From assembly GCA_949825045.1 (NCBI GenBank), contig OX463836.1, positions 14,546,329 to 14,610,328 on the forward strand: a DNA stretch of 64,000 nt, in the 5' to 3' direction. The DNA is from Argyresthia goedartella. Lineage: Eukaryota; Arthropoda; Insecta; Lepidoptera; Argyresthiidae. Positions within the stretch are counted from its first letter, which is position 1. Each line of letters begins with the position of its first letter. The notes beneath the pieces were generated by a model. It worked only from the letters and a program-made list of their open reading frames with translations. It had not been told where the DNA came from and did not search any database. Positions 33,336 through 45,530 of the stretch are shown here, in pieces. The translations under genes were made by a program, and so were the position numbers.

Positions 33336-34352
33336 ACAGGGTGTCCCATCAATGACACGTCACACTGACACCGGATGTAGGCCTGCTTCAGGTGGATCGA
33401 ATATGCCTAACATGATATCAGTGAAAGTAGTATGTTTTTAACTACTTTCTCTAACAATATATGTCTGTTTAGTTGTGACAGTTCTGGAATCGTTCACACA
33501 AGTTGACCTAATTATTCTACCCATCTCTTTTCTTGTCATCCATATTATAAATAATAAGTTGGTAAGTGGAACCCCGGTGGCATTTATTCCTATGTCATGC
33601 ATGTCATAATGAGACAAGTCTTGTACGATTCCTGAATCGGCATAACATAAGCAAGTTTTTAAACGTATTTTCTCATTCTATGCCTATTTTTTCAGGGCAG
33701 CTGATCAAAGGCAGAGATGTAAGTAGTTTTTACTAAAATGCATAAAATTATTGTTAATTTAAAAAGACGGCTATCAATATATCCGTCTTTTTAAATTATC
33801 ATTATCAATATCGTGGAACCAGTTTGCGCGTGAAGTTGTCATTTCAGTTTTTACGATACGTTGCTGGTCCGCTGTTGATAGTCGCGTGTGATATGGCGTG
33901 ATCGTGTGTCGTCCGGCACGGCACGGTTTGGCAAATACGCGCCCGAGTCCATGCGGCGTTGTTTATTTTGTTTTTGTTTTAGTGCATCGCTTATTCCCAT
34001 TACGAAGTTGGCAAGGCGTGCGTTCACATTTCGCACGGCTACTTACATTTTATGTATAACTGTTTTCTCGTAAAATAGTGGTCGTGAGTGAAATACTATT
34101 TGAGATCTCTTTTAGAGAGAGATTGGATGGGTAGACATTGTACATTGGTAGAAAGTGTATGTAGGTATTTAATTTAGTGCATTGATTTGTAAAAACATCG
34201 ACAAAATAACACATGTGTCGTTTTAAGTAACTATTCACAATAGTATGAAATAAAAAAATATATAAATATACTTCTTCGATGAATCTGAAGCAAGTCTACC
34301 TCCGGTGTTACTGTGACGTGACATTTATGGGACAACCTATACATCCAGATGT
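33336..34352. mobile_element. Possible 1-kb non-autonomous element with about 85-bp inverted ends
   Basis: TACAGGGTGTCCCATCAATG at 33336 and the following 80 bp (TGACACCGGATGTAGGCCTG, CTTCAGGTGGATCGAA) are mirrored at 34264-34352 (CTTCGATGAATCTGAAGCAA, CTACCTCCGGTGTTACTGTG, GACATTTATGGGACAACC). Between them lie a hairpin (33756-33797) and a GC-richer segment at 33830-34030 with CpG-rich words. No transposase is recognised. An alternative is two independent copies of one repeat in opposite orientation. Confidence 0.5.
33756..33797. repeat. Hairpin, 15-bp perfect arms
   Basis: AATTTAAAAAGACGG at 33756-33770 and its exact complement at 33783-33797 with a 12-nt loop. Confidence 0.85.
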
Positions 34353-34809
34353 GTATGTAATAAATAGACATTGGCATGAATTCAAACGCTAAACAAATGA
34401 TCCACGAGATGTGTTCAAAATATCTCAAAACTGCAACAAAAATACTGACTGCACCTCAGAATTTACCCACAAAACAAAATACATTTTGCAAATTATTCAG
34501 CTACTTATGCAAAACCGTTATACTAAGTGATTATCTGAAATCTGATTGTAAACCTAACAATTATTTTATTAACCGCAAAAACCCACCTTTACTGGAACCA
34601 AGCACCTATTATTCTTTGCGGCCCATAAGTTTTAATAATTGAAATACAATTTAATCAATCTTTATTATCTAATCAATCAATCAAAGAATCATATAAGCAA
34701 ACATAATAACAACAAAGAACATAATAACAAAATAATAAAATAAACATAATAACAATAAATCAGATTTTGAAACATATTTTTTTGCAATTGCTATATTAAA
34801 AAAACAAAA

Positions 34810-35100
34810 TTAAATCGGGTAGTATTTAATCACATTTTTAAAAACAAAATTAAATTGCCTATTTGCACAGATAAATGATCAACAAAAATATTTATGTTTC
34901 ATAAGCTCTTACATGTTCAAACATTGTATGTTTGCTCTTACATGTTCAACCTAACATATAACATAAAGGATTAAAGGAGGCTTCGCTTCGCTCACCCCGT
35001 TTACCCTTCACCTAAGCTACCGCACCACTTCGCCCTGATATTTGCTGTGCAAATCAATATTTGTGATGTGCGGTTTCATATTTCCCAATGAAATCTATTA
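34810..35100. mobile_element. TIR element (MITE), copy 3, diverged
   Basis: Same orientation as 4003-4272. The right half is clear (GCTTCGCTTCGCTCACCCCG, CACCTAAGCTACCGCACCAC, TTTGCTGTGCAAATCAATAT). The left end is eroded (GTATTTAATCACATTTTTAA). It contains a local duplication of GCTCTTACATGTTCAA. Confidence 0.6.
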
Positions 35101-35800
35101 AAAGCCTCAATCTTTTCATTTTATGATTAGGGCAGGTCTTGCTTTAGCAGAGCGCCCGCGTTTTCGCTTTATGCCAATAGGGATGTTGTATATATAATTT
35201 TCCCTAAAACAGATAAGAAGAAACAAATTTAGCTGTAGTAGTAAGCTTTTTAGCAAAAGAATGATAAAATTGTTAAATATAAGTTGGTAAAGTAAACATT
35301 AATTAGTGGTGCAGCAAAAGACATGAATTATAGAAATTCTGTTGAAGGGATGGAGAATTTTGAGTGCAAGTCAGTATTTTAGTTTGACTAAGAATATTTT
35401 TGTATTAAAAACGGAATTTGTGTTCGAAAAGCCAGATATTTGTTGTGAACTGTGTAAGAAAGTTTTGCTTGTTTTGATAGGATTTATGATTTTGTTGGTG
35501 TTGCTAGTTTTGTTAATCAAATGATTTATTTGTAGAGTACACAGTATTTTGGTATACGGTAGGTTATTCAGTGAAGATAATTAGTTTGCATAATTTTATT
35601 TTGAGCTACAGTTAAATATAGACAATTATTTATATCTTCAAATCTATTCTCATATCTGCCACCAGTGCAGATTCAGATATTTGCACCCACGCTAAGACAG
35701 ATTCAACACTCAAAATTTAGGTTATCTAAATTTCAATAATCGTAAACTACGTAACTTGTAGGTATATTAAAAGTTTAAAGGAGTTTGTAGTTGTATTAAA
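35101..35800. other. Unassigned AT-rich DNA
   Basis: The 60-codon frame at 35342-35524 ends in a run of hydrophobic residues but has no domain, splice context or repeat in the window to support it. Nothing else is seen. Confidence 0.3.
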
Positions 35801-35809
35801 TAAAAACAT

Positions 35810-35990
35810 CAATCAAGGTTCCCTACAAACGCGCAAACTTATCGCGCCTGCAACACAAACTTTCGAGCGCACTAGGCCGAACTCGGTCTCGGAGCTATTC
35901 GGAAGTGTTCGGGACCCTTCGGTTTTACGGTTCACGGCGGTTGCCGCGCCATTATGGTGTTTCACTGGTCATGGTGGTCACTTTTTTCAA
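35810..35990. promoter_or_regulatory. CpG-rich island of unknown role
   Basis: In otherwise AT-rich DNA this stretch holds many CG dinucleotides (ACGCGCAAACTTATCGCGCC, CGAACTCGGTCTCGGAGC, GGTTGCCGCGCCATTATGG). A related but inverted arrangement lies at 500-570 (CCAGTTCACGGCGCGCCCGC). It could be a promoter or simply a repeat. No transcript or reading frame is evident. Confidence 0.25.
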
Positions 35991-38372
35991 ACGTGTAATT
36001 AAGCACTTTTGAAAAAATTATATTTTCACCTTATTTAACGTTTATGAACATTTAGTATTTGTAACTTGTAGAACAAAGATATGATACAATTGTATGAAAA
36101 TAAAATAACGTGACATTTTTTATTTTTTTATTTTGCTATATTCATTCTCTTAAAAGTACAAAGTTTTTTTTAATGTAACCTACTTAAAAAGACATGGTTT
36201 TTTTTGAGGAATACAAAAACTAAAAAGATTTCATCTTTCTAGGCCCTTTTTCGCTAATTATTTTATCAAAAATATATAAATAATAGATACCTAGTTCAGT
36301 AATCGCACTTTGGATAGAAATAGTGTAGATTTTGCTGAGTTATTGAATAAGGGCTCAGGTAAAAGGACAAAATGTTCAATCGACACGTTCTTTATTGCAA
36401 TGAAAATATAAATAAAAATATACATATTTTCTCATAATGAAACTAGCAGCAATAACAACATTATGAAAGTACCGAGGCATGGCTGGTCAACTTTCTACGA
36501 AAGCTGTCCGGTTCATTATTATATTTTATTAATCAGTACCACATTGTTTCCACTCAGTGAGAGTCACTGGTCTTATTGTAAATGCCGATAATAATTTATA
36601 ATGTGTTGTCAGAGATATTTAACACTTGATTGATTAATGTAGGCTTGCGCTATGCGCGCACTATTTGCACGTTAATTTCTTGCGATTTTACTTGTTTGTA
36701 AAAATAAGAAGACAGTGAATTCTTTAGAGTAATTGCCTACATATAAATTCCGAAATAATGTATATTTTACAATCTAATTCTCATTTCTTTACAGATAATA
36801 ACTACCTTATTACTACTTACCTACTATTCGTTTCAAAAACAAAACGAATTTGAGTTACTACTGCTAATAAATACTGGAGTTTATTGTGACTTAACAAAAA
36901 TTCTAAGGGCTCACTCCAATGTGTGATTGATGAATGTCAGAAATGTAAACAAAATTCCGGTTCATACTACAAGTGTCACTCAGACATCTGAAGTGGAACC
37001 GAGCGTTAAAAATATTTGTTTTGATGCACCTCTCACGCTTTATATGGCCTCAACTAATACATTTTCATAAAACAAAATCGGGTTAATAACACCACATAAA
37101 ACTCACGAACGGCTGGACCGATTTCAATAATCTGTTAATGGTTGGATTCTACCATACCAATTACTCTGAAAGTACAGTACTCAGTCGTCGGAAGTACAGT
37201 AGTCACTTCTGAAGTCTGAAGATATTTAGTTATGTTTGTGTCGTTGCTGTTTTTGGATTCTGGTTACCTTAGGATGTGGATGTGAACCACCCCTAGTGTG
37301 GGGTGGAGACAATATATGTGACTGGTATTATAAATGTTTACATTTAGTTTAAATCACGTGTCACGCCAACAAGCTACTGAAGTGAATCATTACATCAAGG
37401 ACATCTTGTATTTATATTATGCATATGCTTGATCATTTCCGTCCGCCAATGCATGTGGCAGAAAATAATTTATTTATCAACGACTGTGTCAGCGTCTGAT
37501 ACTGAGACCCATGCTATGCTCATGGTGTGGGAAATAAACAAAGATTAGCTTATTGCGTGATTGACAATTATGAACGGCAACTTTGTTTTGTCTCTCAATG
37601 TAACTTGGTCAACTAATTAAGAGTTTCCATTATAAAATGTATGGCTGGCAGAGATTTGGATGGTACAGAGACCGGATACTTGGATGCATATATATGCTAT
37701 TTCTTAAATTTTATTTTTAAAAATTAAATCCCGGGATGCTAGGAAATCCAGGAATGTATCATAAATAACTAATCGGATGCATTCATACAAGAGAGAAAAT
37801 TATCCAAATTTGACTCGTCACAATAATATTTAATTATTTGTTTTGATAGGTACATGAATTATGTTAATTTATCCTGACGTTATTTAATATGCTAATGTGG
37901 TAACTAACTACTTTACAATATAAGATAAGTAAATATGCGTCCAATTTTATAGTCAGAAAAAACACTGAATTTGTCGATTCCGGAATCGCAGGACTTTTAC
38001 GGTCGACACACAAGTTCATTCCATATTAGTCAAAACCGGAACGTGGGTAAATATAAATCCGATGCTATAATCAGAACAGTATATTTGTCAATCCCGAACT
38101 CGCGGGATTTTTTCGATACAATAGTGCATTCCATAATAGCCAACACCTTAACATTAGGTAAATATGCATCCGATAGCCGATCTCATAAATAAAATTAACA
38201 CAACACAAGGCGCTTGAAAATGCCTTCGCTTGATGAGTACCGACCGACACTGCCTTTTGGCTCTCATAAGCATGTACGTACAGTATGTAGTGACAGTGAC
38301 AGACGTTGCTTATTGCATGTAAAATTCCAACAGATTTCAACCGGGTCGCTTTGTTTTAGGGTTAGGTGCATT
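35991..38372. other. Unassigned AT-rich DNA
   Basis: No gene is seen. A badly decayed family-1 SINE fragment may lie at 37225-37340 (GTCGTTGCTGTTTTTGG, CCTAGTGTGGGG). Two short related phrases at 37975 and 38088 (TTGTCGATTCCGGAATCGCA and TTGTCAATCCCGAACTCGCG) show a local duplication of about 115 bp. Confidence 0.35.
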
Positions 38373-38760
38373 AAGGCGATACCTCGTCCGTGCTAAGGTC
38401 CCCGGTACTCCAGGCGGAAAGACCCGCAGTCTGAGAGGGACGTAATCGGGAAAAAATTAAAAAACGTAGCGCTAAACCACAGAATAATTGTTTTAAAATA
38501 AACAACGCCATTTTGAATAAAAAAATAAGGAGATTTTGCGAATAAATATCTACATTTTGAACGCAGTTCCACAATGAGATTAGTTAGGATTTCAGAATTA
38601 CAGGAAAAAATAAAGCAATTTAGAGGTGTTTTCGTAATTAAATTCTATCGAGAAAATTTCATCCAATCGCGTTTTCCTTTAGAGAAATTCTTAAACAAAT
38701 ACTTAATAAACGTTAACCCAAAAATCAAGTGTGTGGATGACTTCATGTAAATTGATTAAA
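38373..38760. repeat. Dispersed repeat, copy 2 (also 3338-3745)
   Basis: It runs collinear with 3338-3745 from GGCGATACCTCGTCCGTGC to GATGACTTCATG. It is one of the longer repeat pairs in the window that I cannot assign to a transposon type. Confidence 0.65.
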
Positions 38761-41446
38761 AAAAAAACTTTTTTTTTTAGCACCTTAAAAAGGAAGAACT
38801 GACCCATTATAGGATCACACGTGTCGTGTGTCTGTCCTTCCGTGTGTAAAAGTATATTATACGACCGAATTCCGAACCGATGAAGTTGAAAGTTACACTT
38901 CTGTATTTAAAGTTACAATTTTATCATGTGAGATGTTAATTATTGTTGCGAATGGTTGCGATGATTTTAAATATAAGTATATTTTTCATTCTTCTAAAAT
39001 AATGAGTAAAAAGTATTTAAGTTACAAGACAAGAATGACAATTTCAAACTCCTCCGAAACTAACCATCCTAAAATTTTGGAAAAATTACGTAACATAGAT
39101 CTTAACCGATATATTAAAGGAAAATTTTATAATACCTATATAATATAATAATTATTCTAATAAAATATTCTAGAAATAAGAAAAAAGTTGCCATCCTACC
39201 AAACATATCTCCGAAACTACTGATCCTAAAAATTTTAAAAATTACGCAATATAGGTCTTTACCTGAATATTACAGGAAATTATAGAGAAATGAATGGTTT
39301 TTAGGTAGGTGAACAATTGGGGGTCAAACCCGAAATTTAAAAAAATATTTTCAAACGGCAATGACATATCAAATGAAAGGGCTAGTTGCGAGAATCTCAA
39401 TTACTTTTTTCATAATTTTGAAATTCTTAGTTAAACGGTAATAAATAGAGAAAAATTAGACAAAATCCCCATATATGAAACTTGAATACCATTGTGCGGT
39501 GGTACGAAACCCTTCGTGTGCGAGTACGATTCGCACTTGACGAATTATTTGGTATAAAAATAGTTCGAAGTTTATTCCGGGAATGAGTAAACTTACATTT
39601 AGATCGATGATGCCTTGTGTTGTGTTTTTAGCGCCAAAAATCCACAACCGAAAACTCCGATCCGAATAAAGAATAAATGCACAGACTGCTACTCAAATTA
39701 AGTGCCGCATATTATAATGCCGCTGTCAGTTCCCGAGAGAGACAGTGATAGCATGATATTGAATGGCGGTCAAACTTTTGACTTGTCGGTTGTGCTTCCG
39801 GGTCTATGTCTGTTTGGTTGAATCACTCTCTTTGCATAATTAATAGATAAGCTCATAATAAATAATTAATTAAGTGTTCATAATTAGACTTAAGTTAGCA
39901 GACTTATTCAATTACTTACTAATATTAATAGTCCTAATTTAGATAACTCTGAGCTAAAGTACAACGTAGAATTCAGTAAAATAGTAGGTTAGTATCTCGA
40001 ATATTTGGGCAGGTGTAATGATTCTATTGTACTGTCATAGTTTTTTTCTCCTTCAGAAGTGTAGCAACGTTTGCTATGACTTGTGGTTATTGTGACCTAG
40101 TTTACAAGTTTTTTTGTTCAGCTGTTGTGACTTTTCTTTTCAAGTTTCTGACTCATTAGAAATGAGGTAACTTTTCAACTAAAACTTATGTTATTTGAAA
40201 CAGAGATTAGAGAAGTATTTTTTTTATTTTTCAAGTGACTCTAAAAAACTTGGAGCTTTGATGGATTGAGAGCTATTTTCTGTATAGTAATTGAGTACAT
40301 ATAAACACAGTACCCAACTATAAAATTATAAGTGTGCATTTGTACACCTAAAGGCTTAAAAAGTAGTTATCCAAAAGTGTGCTGAAATATGCGTTCATCG
40401 TCCAGTCCAGATCTCACCCCCTCTTTAGATCGAGAAATCTAGAATAAATATACTCTATTCAAGTAGGTACTTATAATTTTGTAAACACAAAATGTGTCAA
40501 GTGGCAGTTGTCAAAAATCCAAATAAAACCGAAGGCGTATAAACTAATCATAGATTATTTTTTCATAGAGTATTTTAGCTTTGTTTGCTGCTGTGGAATT
40601 GGCTGGTTTACAAAATTTTAGGTACATACCTGCATAGCATAGAGTATAGATTTGAGTTAACTAAAAGAGTGCAAGTTATACAGAGGAATACGATCGTGCT
40701 GGCTGATTTGAATTGTATTCTTTATTCCAGAAATACATGGTATCGTCATTATTATTTATTTTCAGACAAAATCAATGCAACTTGATTGCAATTATTGTTT
40801 TTTTTTAGACTTAACCTTTACTCGCGATTTTGCCTCAGTAATCCGCCAAGAAAATATCTTGAATGCGTATGTAATTGACCAAAACAGGGCTTCTCCGTTA
40901 CCTAACGTCAGGCTATGAATACATGTACAAGCTATGTTTTACAGACTAAGCAGAAGGGTGTGTGAATGGCCCGCCCGATACAAAACGCGATGCCTTCTGT
41001 TTTAACAAAGATGGTCCATAATGCAGCTTTCACTTATTCTCTCGGAACGGTTTGTGTGGTGGTGCTTCCACACATTCGCCGCATTTAAGAGGCGAACAGC
41101 GATACATTTGTTTGGGTGGATATGTTAAAAACTCTCGAATCGTGGCATGTTTTCAATCAGACTGATAAAGTCGCTACCGACATTTACGTACACATGACAA
41201 AACTAGTACTACAATTGCAGTACTAAAATACTTAAAACTTGCTCTTTTATACTAGCCCCCCCCCCCCCCCCCTCTATCTTTTGTTATAAATTAATGTTTT
41301 GAGCAAGACTTTACCTTCTTAAACTTAATACTTCCATCTACTTTATATAAAAAAATTGGAGATAAAAAAGATGTTTCTAAAGTACCGACAATTATCCTCA
41401 TTCCTATAATATCTTATGTTCCTGAAAGGGCTACCGTAAAATATGA
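38761..41446. other. Unassigned AT-rich DNA
   Basis: No supportable gene. The 106-codon frame at 38828-39148 lacks any domain, and its second half is partly duplicated at 39205-39280 (ATCCTAAAAATTTTAAAAATTACG). A 17-base run of C occupies 41256-41272. Confidence 0.35.
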
Positions 41447-42828
41447 GAGCTGTTGCCTCCATATGAGGTCTATAAAGCAAGTCACTTGTACGACACATGG
41501 GTCAAAAATGGATCTGAAGGAACTCGGTATAATAGATCTGCTTCAGGGTGGTTTGATGGAGATTGTTTTACAGAATGGCTTCAGACCTTGGCCGTACCAT
41601 ATTTGGAAAAGAAAGATGGCAAAAAAGTACTCGTGGGGTACAATTTATCTTCTCATTTATCTTTAAAAGCAGTTCAACTCTGTAAAGAGAAAAATATTGA
41701 TTTTGTCTTCCTCCCCGCCAACTCAACCCATCTAACGCAGCCATTGGATGTTGAATTTTTTAAACCATTAAAGACTGCATGGCGACAGGTTCTCAAACAA
41801 TGGAAAAGAACCGATGGCAGGGACATGAAATCCGTACCAAAGGGCTGTTTTCCACGGCTGCTTAAGCTCTTAGTTGATAGAATATCACCGAATTCTGAAA
41901 GTGATATCAGAGCTGGGTTTAGGAAAACTGGGCTTGTACCTTTAGACTCGACTCCGGTGCTATCGAAACTGCCAACATAAGAAATATCTACCGAAGACGA
42001 AAAAGATGCTGTAGACGAAACATTCGTAAGACTATTAAAAGAGATGAGGTTCGGAACGATGAATATTACAGAGCTTAAAGGAAAGAAATAATTGAAGTTG
42101 TCGCAGGGAGAAGTGTGAACGAACAAGAAGCCGTAGATAAAAACAGTGAGAAAACCTTAAAAGATACCGCCAAAAAGCAGCATTTGATACCATCTACTTC
42201 CTAACCAAAACCAAAAGGGAAAGGTGTAGGTAAGAAGACTAAGAAGATGCCACCAGAAAATAATCAAAATGAGATTCAAATGCTGCAAACTATTGATAAA
42301 GATTAAAGATTGAACTTGTTAGACTGCGACATAATTTATCCACTACAGAAAAGTCTACAGGAAAAGCTCAATCAACAGAATGTTTGTAATAATAATAATA
42401 ATACGATAAATATCAAAATTTTGAACGATCAGAAAAACTCGGCAAAACTAATTAAACTAGGAAAAGAAAATATGACGACAGAATGCGCGGACAATACTGC
42501 GGATGTTATACTAGAGCACAATGAAAACAATAACTATGAAGAAATAGATACTACTAACCAGAGAAATATGGAGGATATGAATTTTGATTACAATAACCTG
42601 GAATCTATGCCAGTTATTTTTGGTGAAGATCTAGAACTAGGGTACCAAGAAGAAGTTTTAGCAACATCTGAATTCCAAACACCGAGCGAAATAAAAACAG
42701 AGAAAAAGAAAATTGAAATTATTTCCAATATTAAGTTAAAACTACCACTGCCTCTGTCTGGCACAAAAAAGAGAAGAAATTCACAGCCTTTATCAAAAGA
42801 CACTGCTTGCACATCGTCAACCAAATGA
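41447..42828 (+). pseudogene. Pogo/Tigger-like DDE transposase, decayed
   Basis: The segment 41447-41980 encodes a DDE_1-type catalytic core: LLPPYEVYKASHLYDTW, GTRYNRSASGWFDGDCF, KKVLVGYNLSSHLS, FVFLPANSTHLTQPLDVEFF and ISPNSESDIRAGFRKTGL. In pogo, Tigger and jerky-like proteins the third motif normally reads GDNLSSH; here the second catalytic Asp is Tyr (codon 41639-41641). A stop precedes the fragment (41444), the DNA-binding N-terminus is not found, and after the stop at 41978-41980 the same frame continues (EISTEDEKDAVDETFVRLLK) to another stop at about 42091. An Asn- and Glu-rich frame at 42310-42828 is probably the altered C-terminal tail. The element is inactive. Confidence 0.8.
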
Positions 42829-43620
42829 GAAGAAATATTGAGTATTTTAGAAAGTGACTGATTTGGCGAAAATAGATTTAAACGCTAACTTTAAGATTTA
42901 AGACTTAAATATTTCTTTTATGACTGTTAAACATTCATTATATTCTATAAATTTGTTTTTTGTGGTAAGAAATCTGAAAAGATATCATAGTTAGTAAATA
43001 GATCTCATACTCTTATACTCGTGCCTGAAGCCAAGATAACTGCTGCAAGGTTTGATGTTTACTTTTTGTTTTCATAGTGGTTTATTAGACTATATTTTTT
43101 TGTTTCTTTCCGATCTCAAATACTTTAGAATAAAATTTTGTTTAGATTGACCTATATTTTTGTTTTTTAACTAGAATAAAAATACAAAATTTTTAAAGTT
43201 TTTTTACTCAAAAAACCATATATTACATAATTTATATAACCAATTTTAACCACATAAAAATAGGTAGGTACCTATTAAGTACCTTACTATCATACCCATC
43301 TATTTGTGCTAGCCCTTGTAATTTTTCCGATTCTCCCCAATCGTGTTCCCATTGACCCCAACTACGGGGAGAAAAGGAATTCACCACATTTTGAGCTTTT
43401 TAAAAAAAAACTAGCGCATAAATGTTATAAAAGCCTATGGGAATCTATAATATTAGACACCAGAATCTTACTTATGATTAGTGGTTGGTAATTGGATTAA
43501 AAACTAAAGGGAAAATCGGCCTGAAAGTTTGAAATTGTTCCTATTCCCCCCGGTTTACGGTACACATAATTGACTAACGTCTTATCTAGAAATGAGTAAC
43601 ATCTTTAACATATAAATGGG
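42829..43620. other. Unassigned AT-rich DNA
   Basis: Nothing recognised. It may include the 3' flank of the pogo-like remnant, whose terminal inverted repeats I could not find. Confidence 0.3.
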
Positions 43621-43624
43621 AACA

Positions 43625-44345
43625 AAATGCTTTTAGAAAAACGAATCCACAAAACTAGCGATATATGACCTCTTAAAAAATGATTATGACAGCATTAACA
43701 ATAGACAACATGTCTCAGTGATCTACATGGATATGACTAAGGATTTAATTTATTTATTAATTTACTTTTGACTTTGTAAGTTTTTGCTTTGGTGTAAGTT
43801 GACCTACAAAAAAAATATTAAATTCATATCTGAAAAATATAAATAAATGTTGCATTATTAATAATATAGATCAAACCGGTACAGAGCAAACCTACGCGTA
43901 CAACACTAGGCTCATAAAGTATGGAGTGCCACAGGGCGGTACCTTGGGACTACAGAGCAATAATCTAATTATGATCCCACAAAATACTAAAATTATGCAA
44001 TTTCACCAGCTTCAAGCAAACAACCCAACCTTACAAATAAACTTTAATTTTCAAAACATAGATATAGTAAAAACAATAAAATTCCTCGGACTACACTTAG
44101 ACCAAAATTGTGGATGAAAGCTTCACATAGAGAAACTCTGCTCTAAAATAAATAGTTTTATATACCCTCTGAGGAGACTAACACAAATTGCGCTATGGAC
44201 GCAATTAACGGCATACTTTGGCTATGTGAACTATGTACAAAGCTACGGTATTATTCTCTCTCTTTGGCAATTCTACTGATAGGGATAAAGTTTTCACACA
44301 TCAAGAAAAAATGCATCAGGGCTATTGCTGGCATTAAACAATTAA
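43625..44345 (+). pseudogene. Decayed non-LTR reverse transcriptase with internal deletion
   Basis: Fragments in shifting frames follow the order of a LINE RT: DLLKNDYDSINNRQHVSVIY then MDMTKDF (motif A, normally xDxxxAFD), then YGVPQGGTLG (motif B), then KTIKFLGLHLDQN and KLHIEKLCSKINSFIYPLRR from the thumb region. The YADD-bearing segment that should follow PQGGTLG is missing: PQGGTLG runs almost directly into thumb-side sequence. Stops and frameshifts are frequent. The wording suggests a jockey- or CR1-like clade, not resolved further. Confidence 0.65.
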
Positions 44346-44556
44346 ATCTTACACAAATCGAACTAGGCCCAAAGTAAGCTCAATGAGTATGTTATGGGTA
44401 CTAGATGACGATATATTTAATGGAGATAAATACTAATGTAAATAAATAGAAAATATCCAAGACTAAGAAACAAATATTTGCCCTTACCGGGATTCAAACC
44501 CGGGACCGCCAGCTTCGTAGGCAGGGTCACTACCCACTAGGCTAAACCGGTCGTCA
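44345..44556 (-). mobile_element. tRNA-derived SINE, family 2, subfamily b
   Basis: Minus-strand head GACCGGTTTAGCCTAGTGGG, B box GGTTTGAATCCCGG, body AAATATTTGTTTCTTAGTCT and tail GGGCCTAGTTCGATTTGTGT. The same subfamily is at 55685-55940. Confidence 0.75.
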
Positions 44557-45423
44557 TTATATTCGTTTTAGTAAGCGCAATACAACCAATTCTAGAATCT
44601 TTTAAGGTTGGTCAGTAATGTAAGTAAGCACAGACTTGAATATAGGGATACCGTCACCAGGCACTCAAAAGTGTCGCCGTTTAGATGGTGCCCATACTGG
44701 AAGTGAGCACGAACCTCTCTCAGTCGCGCGCCTACTGTGACATCCGATAGACGTGTACGTATGACAGAATAAAATGGTGTCCTGAGTTGTTTACTGCTGT
44801 AAATTATGCGGGAGGCACAATACAAAAAAAACAAGGAGTGATTTATCATAAGTAAGTAATATAATTTACAATCATTATTGGCTGCAAATAGTTGAACTTA
44901 TAAATATTCTTTTAGATAAATCCCCGTAAGATAAATCTATCATCCGACTGACGTAATTTTGAAGCGACGTAATTTTAATTTCAGCATTATAAATCGATGT
45001 CTTATTTCACAGGATTTTGGTAGGTATAAATGTCGGTTCTTTGAGTCCAGCTTATTACCTAAACTTAACCTTAGGAAAAATAATAGTTTTATTTTCACAG
45101 CCACTTACTTATCGGGTTTAAAATAAAATGAATAGATCAAAAGTAGAAACGAGGAAGATGGTAACTTTATATACAATGTAAATGTATAATATAATAAAAT
45201 GTACCAATGAAAGCCATGTTTTTTACATTACTCCATAGAAAATAATTTAATAGTCCCTTTAATGGAATACCTGTATGGAATATCTGGATTCCACACTCTA
45301 TTTTGCGTGAAATAGTGCTAGCCCGTCGCCGCAACGGAATAACCGGATAACTAACCGGATGCTCTAATGGTGATGGAAATCATTGTGAGGAAACCTCTTA
45401 CTACGGCTTAATTATATAAGCTG
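44557..45423. other. Unassigned DNA
   Basis: No gene or recognised mobile element. GTGAGGAAACCTC at 45385 is a common phrase of Lepidopteran LINE remnants but is too short to assign. Confidence 0.3.
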
Positions 45424-45530
45424 CGGCGATGGGCTTGCCCCCTGTCACGCAAAATGGAATATTGAATCACTAGCTAAGTGGCACAGTTTAGCCTCTGCCA
45501 CCCCGTATGGGAAAAGGCATGACGCTATGT
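45424..45530 (+). repeat. Dispersed repeat, GGGCTTGCCCCCTGTCAC type
   Basis: GATGGGCTTGCCCCCTGTCA..CTCTGCCACCCCGTATGGGA..AAGGCATGACGCTATG. A better-preserved copy of the repeat at 28798-28910. Confidence 0.6.

Noticed and set aside
35342..35524. 60-codon frame with a hydrophobic C-terminus, possibly a small membrane protein
   Set aside because: AT-rich DNA readily gives Leu/Ile/Phe runs; no start context, splice signal or paralog.
38828..39148. 106-codon frame
   Set aside because: No domain, AT-rich codons, and partial duplication of its DNA nearby out of frame.
42310..42828. 172-codon Asn/Glu-rich frame as a separate host gene
   Set aside because: It follows the decayed pogo-like transposase in series with other frame fragments and is better explained as its altered tail; low-complexity composition gives no independent support.
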